From assembly GCF_001704415.2 (NCBI RefSeq), contig NC_030811.1, positions 59,819,591-59,883,590 on the forward strand: 64,000 nt of DNA. The letters run 5' to 3'. The first letter of the stretch is position 1; the number at the start of each line of letters is the position of its first letter. Shown in pieces: positions 1 to 10,533 of this stretch. Both the position numbers and the translations under genes were made by a program. Under the pieces are notes generated by a model. It saw only the letters and a program-made list of their open reading frames with translations. It made no database searches and was not told the DNA's origin. This stretch comes from Capra hircus (lineage: Eukaryota; Chordata; Mammalia; Artiodactyla; Bovidae).

Positions 1-224
1 TGGACACCAAAATTTCATTATTAACAGCTTATTATTAATAGTTTCAAATCTTGCTGTTAACTGATAGTTATAAACACTGGGATTCCATTTCCTTACCTAC
101 AAAAATGGGAATCAAATCCTTATTCTGGGTGGGAAAGTACTTCCTAAGATCCTAAAACCATTAACCTTAAGATGAAAAATTGTTGGATTTACCAACATTA
201 AATAGTAAGGATATTTTAAAAGAT
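1..224. other. AT-rich flank, no gene
   Basis: No gene or well-supported repeat is visible. Positions about 85-150 faintly resemble the 3' half of a MIR SINE on the plus strand (a 'few CCTTACCTACAAAAATGGG'-type core), but the match is too weak to call separately. Confidence 0.4.
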
Positions 225-905
225 ACTGGTAAGTTATCAGGGACAAATAACAAAACTGGGAGTTAATTATTGCAGCAGCCAGAGCTGACAAAGAATTAAT
301 ACCTAGAATTTAAAGAAATAGAAAAGTGGATGAAGGGCATAAAAATGCAGTTCTTAGAAGGTAAGGTAAATAGGTAAGAAGCACATGAACAGAAGCTCAA
401 ATTCACTAGTTTTTCAAGGTATGAAAATTAAAACAACAATGACGCGTGCTCTCAGCAGTCAGAATGGCCAAATGTTCACACCCAACGCTGGAGAGGGTAT
501 AGGGAGGGGAGACCACTTGTGCGCTTATTCCATTTATTAATACTGGAACAATCTGAAACTAATAATCATATCACATGACTCTGAGTCCCAGCTCCTGGGT
601 ATGCATCCCCCAAATAATGCTTAACACGGGTACCCAAGGGTTACAAATGAGGATGTTTGTTGCAGAATTTTTCGTGACTAGTGGAGATCTGGAAGTGGGA
701 TAGATGTATATCAACTGGAAGGATATAAATAACGTGAAATAATAGCAATGAAATATTATGAAAATGTTGGGAGTCTACATAATAATAGGGATCTACCTGA
801 AAATATAATGTTCGGTAAACACTAAGAAACATTCTTACTTTTTATAGCCTATTTGTACTATCGATTTATCATTTACAAAAATGACAATATACACATACAC
901 CAATA
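225..905 (+). mobile_element. Old L1 ORF2 3' fragment (L1M-like)
   Basis: Reading along the plus strand, the order of phrases follows L1 ORF2 near its 3' end. There is a 'GACAAAGAATTAATACCTAGAAT' type block at about 278, 'AGCACATGAACAGAAGCTCAA' near 380, 'CAGTCAGAATGGCCAAATG' near 457 and 'CTCCTGGGTATGCATCC' near 592. Stops and indels occur throughout, so no product is possible. This is an old pan-mammalian L1. The edges are approximate and the subfamily is not resolved. Confidence 0.7.
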
Positions 906-1035
906 ATAAGATACATTTTATAAAGACACATGCACATTTGAGTTCCAGAATATGTAGGTAGTTCTCCGTTGGGGAGGGGAATGGGTTTGGGAGAGATGGT
1001 GAAGGGGAACAGTAACAAAACACAAGGTAAACCTT

Positions 1036-1185
1036 AGGAGTGCGATGGGGGGACAGAAGGGAGGCTCAAGGGGGAGGTGATATATTTATAATTACGGCTG
1101 ATTTGCATTGTATGGCAGAAGCCAACACAACATTGTAAAGCAATTTTCCTCCAAGCAAAAAATAAAGAAAAAAATAAAAGGAAAG
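1036..1185 (+). mobile_element. L1 3' UTR end
   Basis: A purine-rich GGGGGGACAGAAGGGAGG tract is followed by the typical artiodactyl L1 3' end around 1113-1160, with a 'GCAGAAGCCAACACAACATTG' phrase, and then by an A-rich tail with AATAAA-like signals ending near 1185. It could be the tail of the old L1 just upstream or a separate 5'-truncated insertion. Confidence 0.7.
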
Positions 1186-2439
1186 TCTTCCATGTACTTA
1201 TGGTGATAAGCTATGGACTGAGGAGTATGCACAACCCAAATCTGTATCTGAGGGCTAACTCTTAAAATGTTGGCAAGTCCTTGTGAAAATTAGGTTAAAT
1301 CTATAAAACAAATTACCTGACATATTGGAAACACCTATTTGGTTCCTGTGACTCAGGAAGTATGAAAGGAATGGGGTTTTCTTCCCTTAGTTTCTCTAAT
1401 AATTTAATCTATGAAAATAAATGAGTCTCAAGAAAGCGAGGAACTAAGAGTAGGACTCAGATATGGGTATAGAAGATTTGTACTCAAATCTGGATGCATA
1501 TCAGAACCACCCAGACGATTTACAAAAAAAACACAGAAAACCAGCCTCCACACCCACATCTCCCAGGATGGAGGGGATCTTTATCTCTACATGGGGGAGG
1601 CAATGGGGATCAGGGCTGGGGTCTGAAGAGCCGCATTTGAAAAGCATTGCCCTCATGCCTGTCTGTCCACTATATTTCAGCCACTTATGTTCTTTGGATC
1701 ATTGCTTTTAAAACCTTCAACAACTTTTGCTAAATAAAGCAGCACTGAATTGCTCAAAAAGAAATATATTTCAAAATATATGACTAGTGTGTACAGTATG
1801 GTACTCCATCTGCTCTTCCAAAATACTTGAGTTTTAGAAACTAATGTGTAGATAGATCTATAAATTGCTACCTCCCACAAAACAAAGTAGACTCACTTTA
1901 GGGGGTATGGGAAAATATATTTTTTCTTTTGGTTTATCCATAGATAAAGATTTATCTGTAAGAGCAAGCAAACCTGGCTTCCTTCCCTCCTTCCTTCATT
2001 TATTTAGTCATTCAGTCAACACCTGATGATGGTTCACCTAACTCAAAGTAATTCAACATCTGTAATAAAAGTAACTTGCACAAATTCAGCAACTTGTCTT
2101 CTCCTAGCTCAATACTCGGCACGTAAATGTGCATCTTGGGTTGGATGGTCCTAGAAGGCAGAGAACGCAGCTCTCTCTGTTGGATGTCACTGTGTGCTCA
2201 TGGACTCCAGCATTTGGTTAATAATGACTAGGACAATCATTCTCTTCTAAGATTCTTTTCTTTCCCACAGTATTTAGTACCATGCAGTTTCTGCCTTTCC
2301 CAGTGCTGTTCAGATACTAGCTTTGAGCCTTGAGGCTCAAAGATGAGGCTACCTACCCCTCATCTTTCCCAAACCAATCTTTGTCACCAGTGAATGAGGT
2401 TTTGACTGGCTCAAGAGAAGTGGCACTTAGTAAAAGAGA
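1186..2439. other. Unique DNA, no gene
   Basis: Open frames of 71 and 82 codons at 1411-1711 overlap each other, lack any recognisable family and look like chance. A short TTCC-rich simple tract lies near 1979-2000. Nothing else is supported. Confidence 0.5.
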
Positions 2440-2605
2440 AAGAAAGTCGGATAATTCTGGGTTTGAAACTCGGCTTTATCATCTACTATCTGAGTCTCAA
2501 TCTCTTCATTGGTGAAATGGGATAATGACATCAACTTCGCTGGGTTGCTGTGAGCATCACATAGTGAATGTACAGTGCCTGGAACAGACTAGACCTGGAA
2601 AATAC
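2440..2605 (+). mobile_element. MIR SINE
   Basis: This is a diverged MIR on the plus strand. The core 'CTGAGTCTCAATCTCTTCATT', the 'GTGAAATGGGATAATGACAT' block and the closing 'GTACAGTGCCTGGAACA' phrase appear in the consensus order. MIRs are old mammalian tRNA-derived SINEs and are inactive. Confidence 0.75.
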
Positions 2606-3914
2606 GGAAGTGAGGCTGCTGCTGCAAGTGTATTGCTACAAAACCAATATCTAGTCCTCATGTGAGCTCTGGTCCCCCAATGCTCAAAAAGCTCCAATTC
2701 ATAGCTCAATGCTTTGTGATTCATGCTGGGCTCCTGTGGAACAGTTTCTTCAATCCAAAGTTCTCAGGAAAATGGAGCCCACCTCTGCACCATGATACTA
2801 TCTTAGCTGCAACTGAAACAACCCATCTGGCCATTACCAAACTTCTTTCCTTAAAGGCCTAGCCCCTGTCATCCAACCATCCAGCCTGTCATCCTTAAAT
2901 CTCTAGCCAATGTCTTAAATTGAGATCTTAGATTCTATGGACCTCTCAGAGCTATACTGTATCACACTGAGAACACTCCACGGGTTGCCAAAAGCCCCCA
3001 ACCCCTTTTAGACACCAGCAGTAATCTGATCAGGATGCTTGTTCTTCCTGCTGGTCATTCTAGCCTGAACTAATAAATATCTAATAGCTTTCACCTCCAG
3101 GGGTCAGCTTTAGACTTCAACCTCTAATCTGGCCTCTGGGACCTAGATCTCACCCCTTCTACTGTGTGTAATATGCCCATTGACTGAGCCTTTCAAGAAC
3201 CAACATATAGGGTTCTGGACCTACACACGAAACAATTTGTTGAATATGAGTCAGTGAGTCCACGGAAATGTATTATGGAACAAACGAATGCGTCACTCCT
3301 CATTTACAAATGAGATTTAGATTGATTGGGTAGCTGGACTGTTGCCCAGAGCAGGCAACTATCACCCGGCACTGCCTCTGGAGAGAAACACTGATCTCAT
3401 GTACCTCTGAAAAGCTCATGTTTTCCCATTGTGCTGATTTGTGGATATTTAAAACAACTGCTACAACATCCAAAACTAAAAACAATGTTCTTTAAAATTA
3501 AATCCTAACACAGTGTTCAGTTTATACCCTAAAACATACTCTCTTGCTCAATACATTAATTTTCATATCTGCATAATGAAATTCACGTGTATATATATGT
3601 GCATATATTTTAATGAATATCAATAGATCATTATGGTTTTATGCAGGAAAGGTTTTTTAAAAATCTGGCATGAAACATATACATATTAAATCACTCTACA
3701 AAATGGTAATTTATGAACAGAATTTCCCATGTTGTTTTCTGCCATTTAACTTCTCTGTTGTTAGACTGACGATCTTGTCTCTCTTGAAATGTCATCTGTT
3801 TTGAGACGTCCTTTCTGACTCCCCTATGAGTCACTCTATTCTCTGTTCACCCAAAGCTCTTTTTATAGGCCTCTATGAACATATTTAGATGACAATTTCC
3901 ATGTCCGTGAGAAG
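2606..3914. other. Unique DNA, no gene
   Basis: About 1.3 kb of moderately AT-rich sequence. Short open frames (61-66 codons) show no recognisable domain and no repeat family is clear. The part after 3480 is especially AT-rich. Confidence 0.5.
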
Positions 3915-4052
3915 CAGTGCTGCCTTGTGGTTAGGAGCTGGACCACAGGACCAGATCTGCCTTTAGAACTTAGCTCTGCCACGTGGTCTTGTCAAGTTAC
4001 TTAACCTCTCTTTGGCCTCAGTTACTCCAACTGTAAAGTGGGGATAATAACA
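3915..4052 (+). mobile_element. MIR SINE (well preserved)
   Basis: The plus-strand MIR is clear. A head around 3922-3950 ('CCTTGTGGTTAGGAGCTGG') is followed by 'TTAGCTCTGCCACGTGGTC', 'AAGTTACTTAACCTCTC' and 'TGTAAAGTGGGGATAATAACAG'. Its 3' end is cut by a Bov-related fragment at 4053. Confidence 0.85.
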
Positions 4053-4088
4053 GTTGTTCAGTTGCTAGGTCGTGACCAGCTCTTTGCT
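4053..4088 (-). mobile_element. Bov SINE remnant
   Basis: About 36 bp ('TTGTTCAGTTGCTAGGTCGTG' and 'CTCTTTG') match the reversed 3' end of a Bov-A/Bov-tA unit. The remainder is missing. It abuts the MIR without a visible TSD, so the piece was trimmed by later deletion or came from a very short insertion. Confidence 0.55.
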
Positions 4089-4190
4089 GTTACTACTATT
4101 ATTATTATGACTACTCCCTTTCCACCTTGTCTGTGATCTCCCTGACAGCTGATGAGGGTCTGTTTCTTGCACTTGGCTCAAGAGTCAAGT

Positions 4191-4350
4191 ATAATCATTG
4201 GTGAGTGAGTGAGTGAGTGAAGTCACTCAGTTGTGTCCGACTCTTTGCGACCCCATGGACTGTAGCCCACCAGGCTCCTCTGTCCATAGGATTCTCCAGG
4301 CAAGAATACTGGAGTGGGTTGCCATTTCCTTCTCCAGGGATAATTATTGG
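4191..4350 (-). mobile_element. Bov-A SINE unit with TSD
   Basis: A reversed Bov-A monomer spans about 4202-4339: 'CAGTTGTGTCCGACTCTTTG', 'GGACTGTAGCCCACCAGGC', then 'TGGAGTGGGTTGCCATTTCC'. It begins with a (GTGA)n tail at 4201-4220, as expected for the 3' end of a reversed element. Flanking ATAATCATTGG (4191-4201) and ATAATTATTGG (4340-4350) form an 11-bp TSD with one mismatch. Confidence 0.9.
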
Positions 4351-4454
4351 TATATTGTAGGTATTCAATAACTATCAAATGAACTCTACCAAATCCCTTA
4401 TTTTCAACACAGAAAAATTCCTAAGTGTTCCTCAATGGAGCAAGGATCCAGGTA

Positions 4455-4835
4455 AGATTGTGTTTTAGTCTGTTTGAACTGTTATAACAAAATACCAGGA
4501 ACTGGGAAGCATATATTCAACAACAGAAATTTAATTCTCACAATTCTGGAGGCTGGGAGTTTAAGATCAGGGTGTCAGTATGCTGGGTGGGGGCCCTTTT
4601 TCCTGCTTCATGGCTGACATCTTTTCATCGTGTCCCCAGGTGGTAGAAGAAGCTAGAGATCCCTGTGGGTCCTCTTTTATAAGAACACTAATGCCATTCA
4701 TGACAGCAGAGCCCTCATGACCTAAGCCATCACCTTCCAAAAGCCCTTTTCCTAATACCATCATCTATGGGGTTTGGGTTTCAACATATTAATTTGGCAG
4801 AGATACAAGCATTTGGACCATAGCAGATTCACTGT
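4455..4835 (-). mobile_element. MaLR-type solo LTR (MLT1-like)
   Basis: In reverse this reads as an MLT1/MST-class LTR of the ERVL-MaLR group. Seen in order are 'CTGTTATAACAAAATACCAG', 'CAGAAATTTAATTCTCACAA', 'TTCTGGAGGCTGGGAGTTTA', 'TATAAGAACACTAATGCCAT' and 'CCCTCATGACCTAAGCCATC', closing with an ACAAGCATTTGGACCATAGCA edge. No internal retroviral genes flank it. Subfamily is uncertain. Confidence 0.8.
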
Positions 4836-5112
4836 AAAAATCGCCATATTTATGGTAGTCATTTATCTTTCAAAGTTGCATGTCTCTTGAAAAAGTCCTT
4901 GAAAGAAGGATCACGTTGACTCGAGGGCATTTGCTGGGCTTTAACTATGAGAAAGTGCCCAGGTGCGGTTGTTCCAGAGAGTGTGGCAGGACTTCTTTGC
5001 ATGGTGCAGACCTCCTTCCCTTTCTTATGGCACTCATCTCACACTCTATCAAACACTTGGAATTCTCTATAGTTGCTCTTTGCTAATTATTTTTTTGCCT
5101 GTTCCCTTATGG
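4836..5112. other. Unique DNA, no gene
   Basis: No repeat is recognised. A 68-codon open frame has no family resemblance. Confidence 0.4.
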
Positions 5113-5212
5113 AAGTGAAAGGGTTAGTCACTCATTCGTGTCTGACTCTTGGCAGCCCCATGGACTGTAGCCTGTCAGGCTCCTCTGTCCATGGAATTCT
5201 CCTGGCAAGAAC
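5113..5212 (-). mobile_element. Bov-A SINE fragment
   Basis: Reversed Bov-A monomer fragment: 'AAAGGGTTAGTCACTCATTCG', 'CATGGACTGTAGCCTGTCAGG', then 'CTCTGTCCATGGAATTCTCC'. It stops after 'GGCAAGAAC', so it is 5'-truncated as an element. No clear TSD. Confidence 0.85.
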
Positions 5213-5782
5213 GAGGCAAATTTCAGGGAAACAAAGTAAGGTATCTATTTACAGTAAAATGGTTGAAAGTTCCAATAATAATACGTAGGTGGTCAAGTGT
5301 CTAATTGTCCAGCTGAAACACTTTAACGTAAGAGAGGAGGCTAAATTGAACAATCTATTCTTGAAAGAAAACATTTTCTCTCAACCTCCAACTAGGCACA
5401 GAAGCTCATGAACTTCTATTTATTATTTTACTTGCTATCCTTAATTATTATTATTTTTTTTACTTTTTCCCTTTTAAAGTCAGATGTCACAGACTGAAGA
5501 AGAAACAACAGATAATTGAGTTTCTTTTATCAGCCTCCTCCACCAGGCACTTTAAGAGACATTTTATTTATTCCTGGCTTTTGGGAAAATTTCAGCCTAC
5601 GGATTATTTGTCATTTTTCTCATTTTGGTCAATTTGTCATTTTAATTAGTTTTATTCTCGGATTCTGGGATCTTTTCCTTCTGAAAATTAAGAAATCTTC
5701 CCAAACATGACTTGAAAGAGGAAGAAAAGCAAAGGGAAACAAGGAAGACAAAGAAAAATATGGAAACTTCCATCTTAGAATG
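5213..5782. other. AT-rich unique DNA, no gene
   Basis: No gene and no clear repeat. T-rich tracts occur near 5430-5475. A lysine/glutamate-rich open frame near 5712 starts in unique DNA and runs into the next SINE, so it is not a gene. Confidence 0.45.
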
Positions 5783-5785
5783 TGT

Positions 5786-6008
5786 GCTTTGTGCTAAGTC
5801 ACTTCAGTCGTGTCCAACTCTCTGCAACCCTATAGTCTGTAACCCGCCAGGCTCCTCTCTCCATGGGATTCTCCAGGCAGGCATTCTGGAGGGGGTTGCC
5901 AAGCCTTCGTCCAGGGGATCTTCCCGACCCAGGGATCAAACCTGTGTCTTCTGTGTCTCCTGCATTAGTAGGTGGGTTCTTTACCACTAGCACCACCTGG
6001 GAAGCCTG
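5786..6008 (-). mobile_element. Bov-tA SINE
   Basis: Near full-length reversed Bov-tA. The Bov-A part ('CTTCAGTCGTGTCCAACTCTC', 'GGGATTCTCCAGGCAGGC') is followed by the reversed tRNA-like head ('GGGATCTTCCCGACCCAGGG', 'TTTACCACTAGCACCACCTG') and ends with GGGAAGCC. About 10-15% diverged from the consensus I recall. Confidence 0.92.
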
Positions 6009-6589
6009 GTGGGACTACACCTTTCTCTTTTCTACATCCCCTAGATGCCAATTAATTAATTAATGAAAATTAAGGGAGATTATTCAAACTTCGAGAATAG
6101 AATACAACTTTGAGAACTAATGGTTTCACTAACCTGAGTGAAATTTTTTCTGAACTTGGACTCACATCTTGCAGGATAATCTTCTATGTCAAAATTACAG
6201 CCTCAGGTAGAAGAGTAAAAGTAAAGAGGAAACTTATTTTCAGTTTAGAGAAAACAGTTCCAAGAATGCCATGGCAACTGAAAATGACAGAAGAAGGGAA
6301 ATCATGACAAAAACCCTGTGTTGACTAAATTTGTAGCAGTGGAGGACCTGGTCTATGGGCTTAGGATTGGCAAAGCTTTCCAAAGAGCAAGAGGTTGGGT
6401 GGGGACCTTGGAATTTTCAAGGTACCTTCTGGAATTTAGAACTGCAGGGAATGAATTTTTTTAAAAAAAATTTTCTCAGGAACATCAAATTCTAAATTAC
6501 ATCTTTGGGACTGGGATCATGCATTAACTCATTCAATTACATTCAGGGGATGTCCACTTTATTCTCAAGTACTAGAAATTGAGAAAGGA
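6009..6589. other. Unique DNA, no gene
   Basis: No recognised repeat. A 65-codon open frame at 6110-6307 has no family match. A short (TTAA)-rich patch lies at about 6050-6064. Confidence 0.45.
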
Positions 6590-6900
6590 ATATAAATAAT
6601 TATAATCTGGCATGAGGAAAACCATAATAATACCATAGGTTATTAAGCAGGGAACTAGCACCAAAGATAAGATCTTTCAAGTTAGGTCAAGTAGGATGAG
6701 TAGGAATTTCCCAGGTAGAAGGGAAAAGAGGAGAGACATTTCTGGCAAAGCTATGAAAAACCCTGGCATATTGGGAAAACTGAAAATAGTTCTGTATAGC
6801 TGGAACCCAGACAGTGAGGAAGCTGGCCAGTGGAAAGACTGGCAACGAGGCTTCTGTGGGCAGATCACACAAGCCTTCTGTTCCAGGCCGAGAAAGCTGG
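6590..6900 (-). mobile_element. Diverged L2 fragment
   Basis: The purine-rich text resembles reversed L2: 'GGATGAGTAGGAATTTCCCAG', 'AGAAGGGAAAAGAGGAGAGAC' and 'TGGCAAAGC' follow the order in which L2 minus-strand copies read ('gatgagtaggagtt..ccaggc..'). The overlapping 78-83-codon open frames on both strands here reflect low stop density in this tract and are not genes. Boundaries are soft. Confidence 0.45.
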
Positions 6901-7753
6901 ATTCCCTCTGCAGGAACCACCAAAGCATCTAAACAAAGAGTGAGATGCCCTTCTGAGCTATGTTTTGGAAGGTTCCCTACTCTAAATTCTACCTATTACA
7001 GCTAGGTTTCACTTCCAATTCTAAGTTTAGTCTTTATTAAACATTTACAATTTAGACTGTTACCCAACAGCCCTGATCTTGTCTCCATGGTTTAGCTCAT
7101 CTTTCCTAGGAGAAATGTCCTTTTTTCTTCTTTGGAGGTATGTTGGATCTGGGAGCAAGAAGCTTACAAGTCCACGGGCTGGAAGCCTCGGACCACTTAG
7201 TATGAATCTCCACCACCTTATAGGTAGAAACGAGGGTAAAACAACCTAAGCAGTACAAAAAGAAACAACAACCTCTTCCAACACCCAAACAAACAAAAAC
7301 AACCCCTCTCACACAAAAAACTCCCCCCTCAAAAAACAGAACCACAGAGATCTTAGGACCAATATGTCCTCTACGTACTGCCTTAAAACACAGACACACA
7401 CACACGCACATACAGGTAAACAAAACCAAATGGAAACACTGAGTGGAAATGTGTTTTCTTCCACTAAAGCGACACATTTGGCAAACTTCTTTAAAGAACA
7501 TATATTTGGTAAATACAATGCAAATATTTCATGACAAAAACAGTGTGCATTAAACTTACTACATGTTGTGGGGGAAAGAGGAGGGTGGAGAGCATTTGTC
7601 TTGGAAAAAATTAAGAGAGTGGAGGGGGAATGTTGCCCCCACGGGGTGAAGTGGATGCAAAGTGGGCCCCAGGGAGACCAGTGGTCTGGGGGACAGCTGA
7701 TCATTTAAGAAAAACTGAAGGCAGGGGCCATGGGAATGGTTGTGTCTTCTGGG
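6901..7753. other. Unique DNA with short CA tract
   Basis: Contains a small (CA)n tract at 7388-7412. Two overlapping 131-codon minus-strand frames (7106-7704) differ in reading frame, are cysteine/phenylalanine-rich because of the CA and AC-rich sequence, and resemble no family. I treat both as chance. Confidence 0.5.
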
Positions 7754-7960
7754 CAGGGGTCTCACCGTGGGATAATTTTGCCCATCCCCCACTCCATGGA
7801 CCATTTGGTAATGTCAGGCCACAGCAGGTGGAGGTGGGGCGTGCTCCTGGCATCCAGTGGGCAGAGCCTGGGAGGCTGCAACACACCCACAGTGCAGAGG
7901 ACAGCCCCACGACAAAGGATTATCCCAAATGTCAACAGCATTGAGGCTGAGGAACCCTTG
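7754..7960 (+). mobile_element. MER20-like hAT DNA transposon
   Basis: A nonautonomous hAT-Charlie element. The left end CAGGGGTCTCACCGTGGG (7755 on) and the right end, which reverse-complements to CAAGGGTTCCTCAGCCTC, form imperfect terminal inverted repeats. Inside are 'GCTCCTGGCATCCAGTGGG', 'GCAGAGGACAGCCCCACGAC' and 'AAAGGATTATCCCAAATGTC', in the order known for this family. It has no coding capacity. The name is given from memory. Strand is arbitrary for this near-symmetric element. Confidence 0.75.
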
Positions 7961-8174
7961 CACTCATTCTTGGCTGCACTTCCCATGGCTGCGTCTGAAG
8001 ACTACTGCCAGTAGATTTTTTAAAAAAACACTGTAATGTCTAAAAATAAAATCATTTTTATACTTCAAGGAACAAACAGAGGGATCATTTTTTTTTTTTT
8101 TCGTGACTCTCTCAGTGCTTGAACATTTCCAAAGGCTGGAAGAGCAACCCTGCCTTCTATACATAGCTCCCAGG

Positions 8175-8740
8175 CTCTCGGATCCTCTCTGAGCTGGGCT
8201 GCGCCAGCCCTCTCTGGGCCAGATGCCGCTGCTGCAAAAGATAAGCCCTTAATTTATAAAAGGATGCTATTCCTGGCAGGTAATGGCCAGAAATTTCCAG
8301 GAAAGTCATCCTTTCTTATCTCCAGCCCCCCTCCCACTCCATCATGTAGCCCCTAGCATTTGATCCCTATTTTACCCCCTACTAATTTCAATTTTCCTGG
8401 ACCCCAGTTCTGGGCTCAAAAGCCTAGCAAGCTTTTTCGCCTTTTCTTTCTCTTTGCCCCAACTCCTCTGACTCTGAATGCAAAGACAGGCTGGAAAATG
8501 AATTTTCTAACAAGCAATTTTTTTTAAAGGCAAAAGGTCCATGTGCCATTAAGAATCCAGAGTCCGGCCTGACTATCACCTCTGATAAATCACCTCCTCC
8601 CAATTTTCTTCCAACAAATGAGGGCTGTGAGGGCTGCCGGGCTATAGCAGAAATTTGTTTAATGACAGTCTCTGGAAAATTAGCCACTGAGTAATGGTGA
8701 GGGAGGCCTCTCCCTTCTAGCCCCACCCCTGTGGCCTCTT
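8175..8740. promoter_or_regulatory. Candidate conserved noncoding element
   Basis: A repeat-free block somewhat richer in GC than its surroundings. It carries paired GATA motifs (AGATAAG at 8239-8245, CTTATCT at 8315-8321), a STAT-type TTCCAGGAA palindrome (8295-8303) and further GATA-like sites near 8574-8590 (CTATCACC, CTGATAAA). The segments 8239-8266 and 8307-8321 form an interrupted inverted repeat, AGATAAG/AAGGATG against CATCCTTTCTTATCT. Enhancer function is inference; motifs this short occur by chance. Confidence 0.3.
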
Positions 8741-9124
8741 TTTCACCCTAGACTCAACAGCCACAAGGAGGACCAAATACATAAAGCCTCAGGGCCAGAG
8801 GAATCAGTCTGGATTTTCCATGTGTTCTGCTTCTTCCCGTATCCCTCCAAGTCCCCTTCATCTTCATTCCTCCATCCCCGGAACCCAGCGCAGTATTGGC
8901 TTGGCTATACCTGCAGGGTAGTATTTTTACCTTCCTGCTCTCCTTTTCCTGACCCAGTTACACAAGGAATATCCCGGCTGCCCAAGGCAAGGAGGTGGAG
9001 GGAGGGAACTCGGAATTCGTGACCGACCAAGACTCCGTCCTCATTTCTGCTCTGCTGTGTAAGCCTCAGTACAGTTCCCTGTTGTCAGGACGATGGCAGA
9101 CTGTCCCACGGGAGGACGGGGCTA
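8741..9124. other. Unique DNA, no gene
   Basis: Pyrimidine-rich and repeat-free, with a 66-codon open frame lacking a family match. No CpG island or promoter signature. Confidence 0.4.
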
Positions 9125-9250
9125 AGACTAAGGCCTATCCCTTTGTTTTACAGAAGCGCTAGGCTTGGGCCTGGAGTGACTGGCTCAAGATCACACATTT
9201 TTTTAGTGGCGAGATTAGGGCCCAATCTCACTGGATGCCTGTCTCTGAAG
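9125..9250 (-). mobile_element. MIR SINE (diverged)
   Basis: Reversed MIR: 'CCCTTTGTTTTACAGAAGCG', 'GTGACTGGCTCAAGATCACAC' and 'AGTGGCGAGATTAGGGCCCA' correspond to the reversed consensus (TTTTACAGATGAGG / GCCCAAGGTCACAC / CAGAGCTGGGATTCG). Confidence 0.65.
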
Positions 9251-9388
9251 AGCACAATGGGCAATTTTTCCTTTTGTCTCACAAGTGGCAGGGTTAGGGT
9301 AAGTCTTTGCCTGGGCCCCCAGAGTCTCATGGGGAAAAGGACCCACTCCAACTAGCAATAGAATTTCAGATCTTTGCCCTTTTAACTT

Positions 9389-9581
9389 TGGGCTTCACTC
9401 AGTTGTTGTCGTCCAGTCGCTAAGTTGCATCTGACTCTGCGACCCCATGGACTGCAGCACGCAGGCTTTCCTGTCCTTCACCATCTCTCAGAGTTTGCTC
9501 AAACTTGTGTCCATTGAATCGGTGATGCCATCCAACCGTCTCATCCTCTGTCATTCCTTTCTCCTCCTGGGCTTCACTCAG
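9389..9581 (-). mobile_element. BovB LINE 3' end with TSD
   Basis: A 165-bp 5'-truncated BovB (RTE-clade LINE) in reverse (9403-9567). Seen are 'GTCGCTAAGTTGCATCTGACT', 'CCCCATGGACTGCAGCACGC', 'CCATTGAATCGGTGATGCC' and 'TCCAACCGTCTCATCCTCTG'. It is bracketed by a perfect 14-bp TSD, TGGGCTTCACTCAG, at 9389-9402 and 9568-9581, which fixes both ends. Confidence 0.95.
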
Positions 9582-10030
9582 AATTGCACTTAAATCTCAC
9601 ATGATTAAACCTTCCCATCTCCTCCTTCTCTTCTTACTGTGAAGAAGGAGAGGATGGAGAGAAATCCAGTACTTGGCACTTGGCACCTTGTTCTTACTCT
9701 ACAGAAGGTTGCATTCATGCACGCTTTCATTATGGAAGGGCAAGTAGGAAACATATCTGCCATTGGTAATTAGTACTATCATTTCCCACAGTACTTTCCG
9801 AAGCCCAGAGGTTGTCCTTCAATGTTTCCAAACTATTATGTTCAAACTCCTATTTGACTCAAAATTTGTAGCTTTCTATATAACTAATGCCATGGAATCC
9901 CATAATTCATTGTGTTTTCTACCTTTTAAATTACTTTTGACCTAATTCCACACATACTGGGGAAGAAGAAACTAATTTTGAAGCAAACAGCAAACAATTA
10001 TTCCTGAAGAGACTGGTCACCATGAAGTTT
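9582..10030. other. Unique DNA, no gene
   Basis: No recognisable repeat or gene apart from a 60-codon frame without a match. Confidence 0.4.
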
Positions 10031-10246
10031 TCTGCTGCTGTCGTTGCTTAGTCGCTAAGTTGTATGCTGTTCCTTTGCGACCCCATGGACTGCAGCCTGC
10101 CTGGCTCCTCTGTCCATGGGAATTCCCAGGCAAGAATACTAGAGTGGGTTGCCATTCCCTTCTTCAGGGGATCTTCCCGACCCAGGGACCAAACTGGTGT
10201 TTCCTGTACTGGCAGGCTGATTCTTTACCACTGAGCCACCGAGGTG
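10031..10246 (-). mobile_element. Bov-tA SINE
   Basis: Full reversed Bov-tA. A CTGCTGCTG tail side is followed by 'CGACCCCATGGACTGCAGCC', 'GAGTGGGTTGCCATTCCCTT', 'GGGATCTTCCCGACCCAGGG' and 'TTTACCACTGAGCCACCGAG'. No clear TSD was found. Confidence 0.92.
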
Positions 10247-10289
10247 CTCAAATACCCAGTCTTCTAATCTGAAAAATTATCATAACAGC

Positions 10290-10533
10290 AATACTGCCCC
10301 TTAGAGAGCACTGACCACATACTAGGCACAGTTCTAAATGTTTTATATGGCTTAATTCATTTAATAGTTTTCAACAGCCCTAGGAGGTAGATACTATTAT
10401 GATCCTTGTTTTAGAGGTGAGGAAACTGAGCAACTTGCTTAGGACCAAACAGATAATGAGTGGCAAGATAGGGATTTGAATCCAGGCTATTTGGCTCCAG
10501 ACTCCTTAACCACCAGCCTATCCTGCCTCAAGA
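10290..10533 (-). mobile_element. Near full-length MIR SINE
   Basis: One of the best MIR copies here. Reversed consensus can be followed end to end: 'CATACTAGGCACAGTTCTAAA', 'CTTAATTCATTTAATAG', 'CCCTAGGAGGTAGATACTAT', 'TTAGAGGTGAGGAAACTGAG', 'GGGATTTGAATCCAGGCTAT' and 'CCTTAACCACCAGCCTATCC'. Confidence 0.93.

Noticed and set aside
4201..4220. Short GAGT direct repeats as a CRISPR-like or regulatory array
   Set aside because: They are the simple-sequence tail of the reversed Bov-A element; there are no spacers and the genome is mammalian.
4455..4835. Part of a complete endogenous retrovirus
   Set aside because: Only a solo MaLR LTR is visible; no gag, pol or env-like frame lies nearby, nor near the LTRs at 21562 and 57310.
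7106..7704. Two overlapping 131-codon minus-strand frames
   Set aside because: They occupy different frames of the same DNA, are biased by CA- and AC-rich text, start within unique DNA without promoter or splice signals, and match no family.
8088..8101. Poly-T run as the tail of a processed pseudogene
   Set aside because: No gene-like text or TSD lies next to it.
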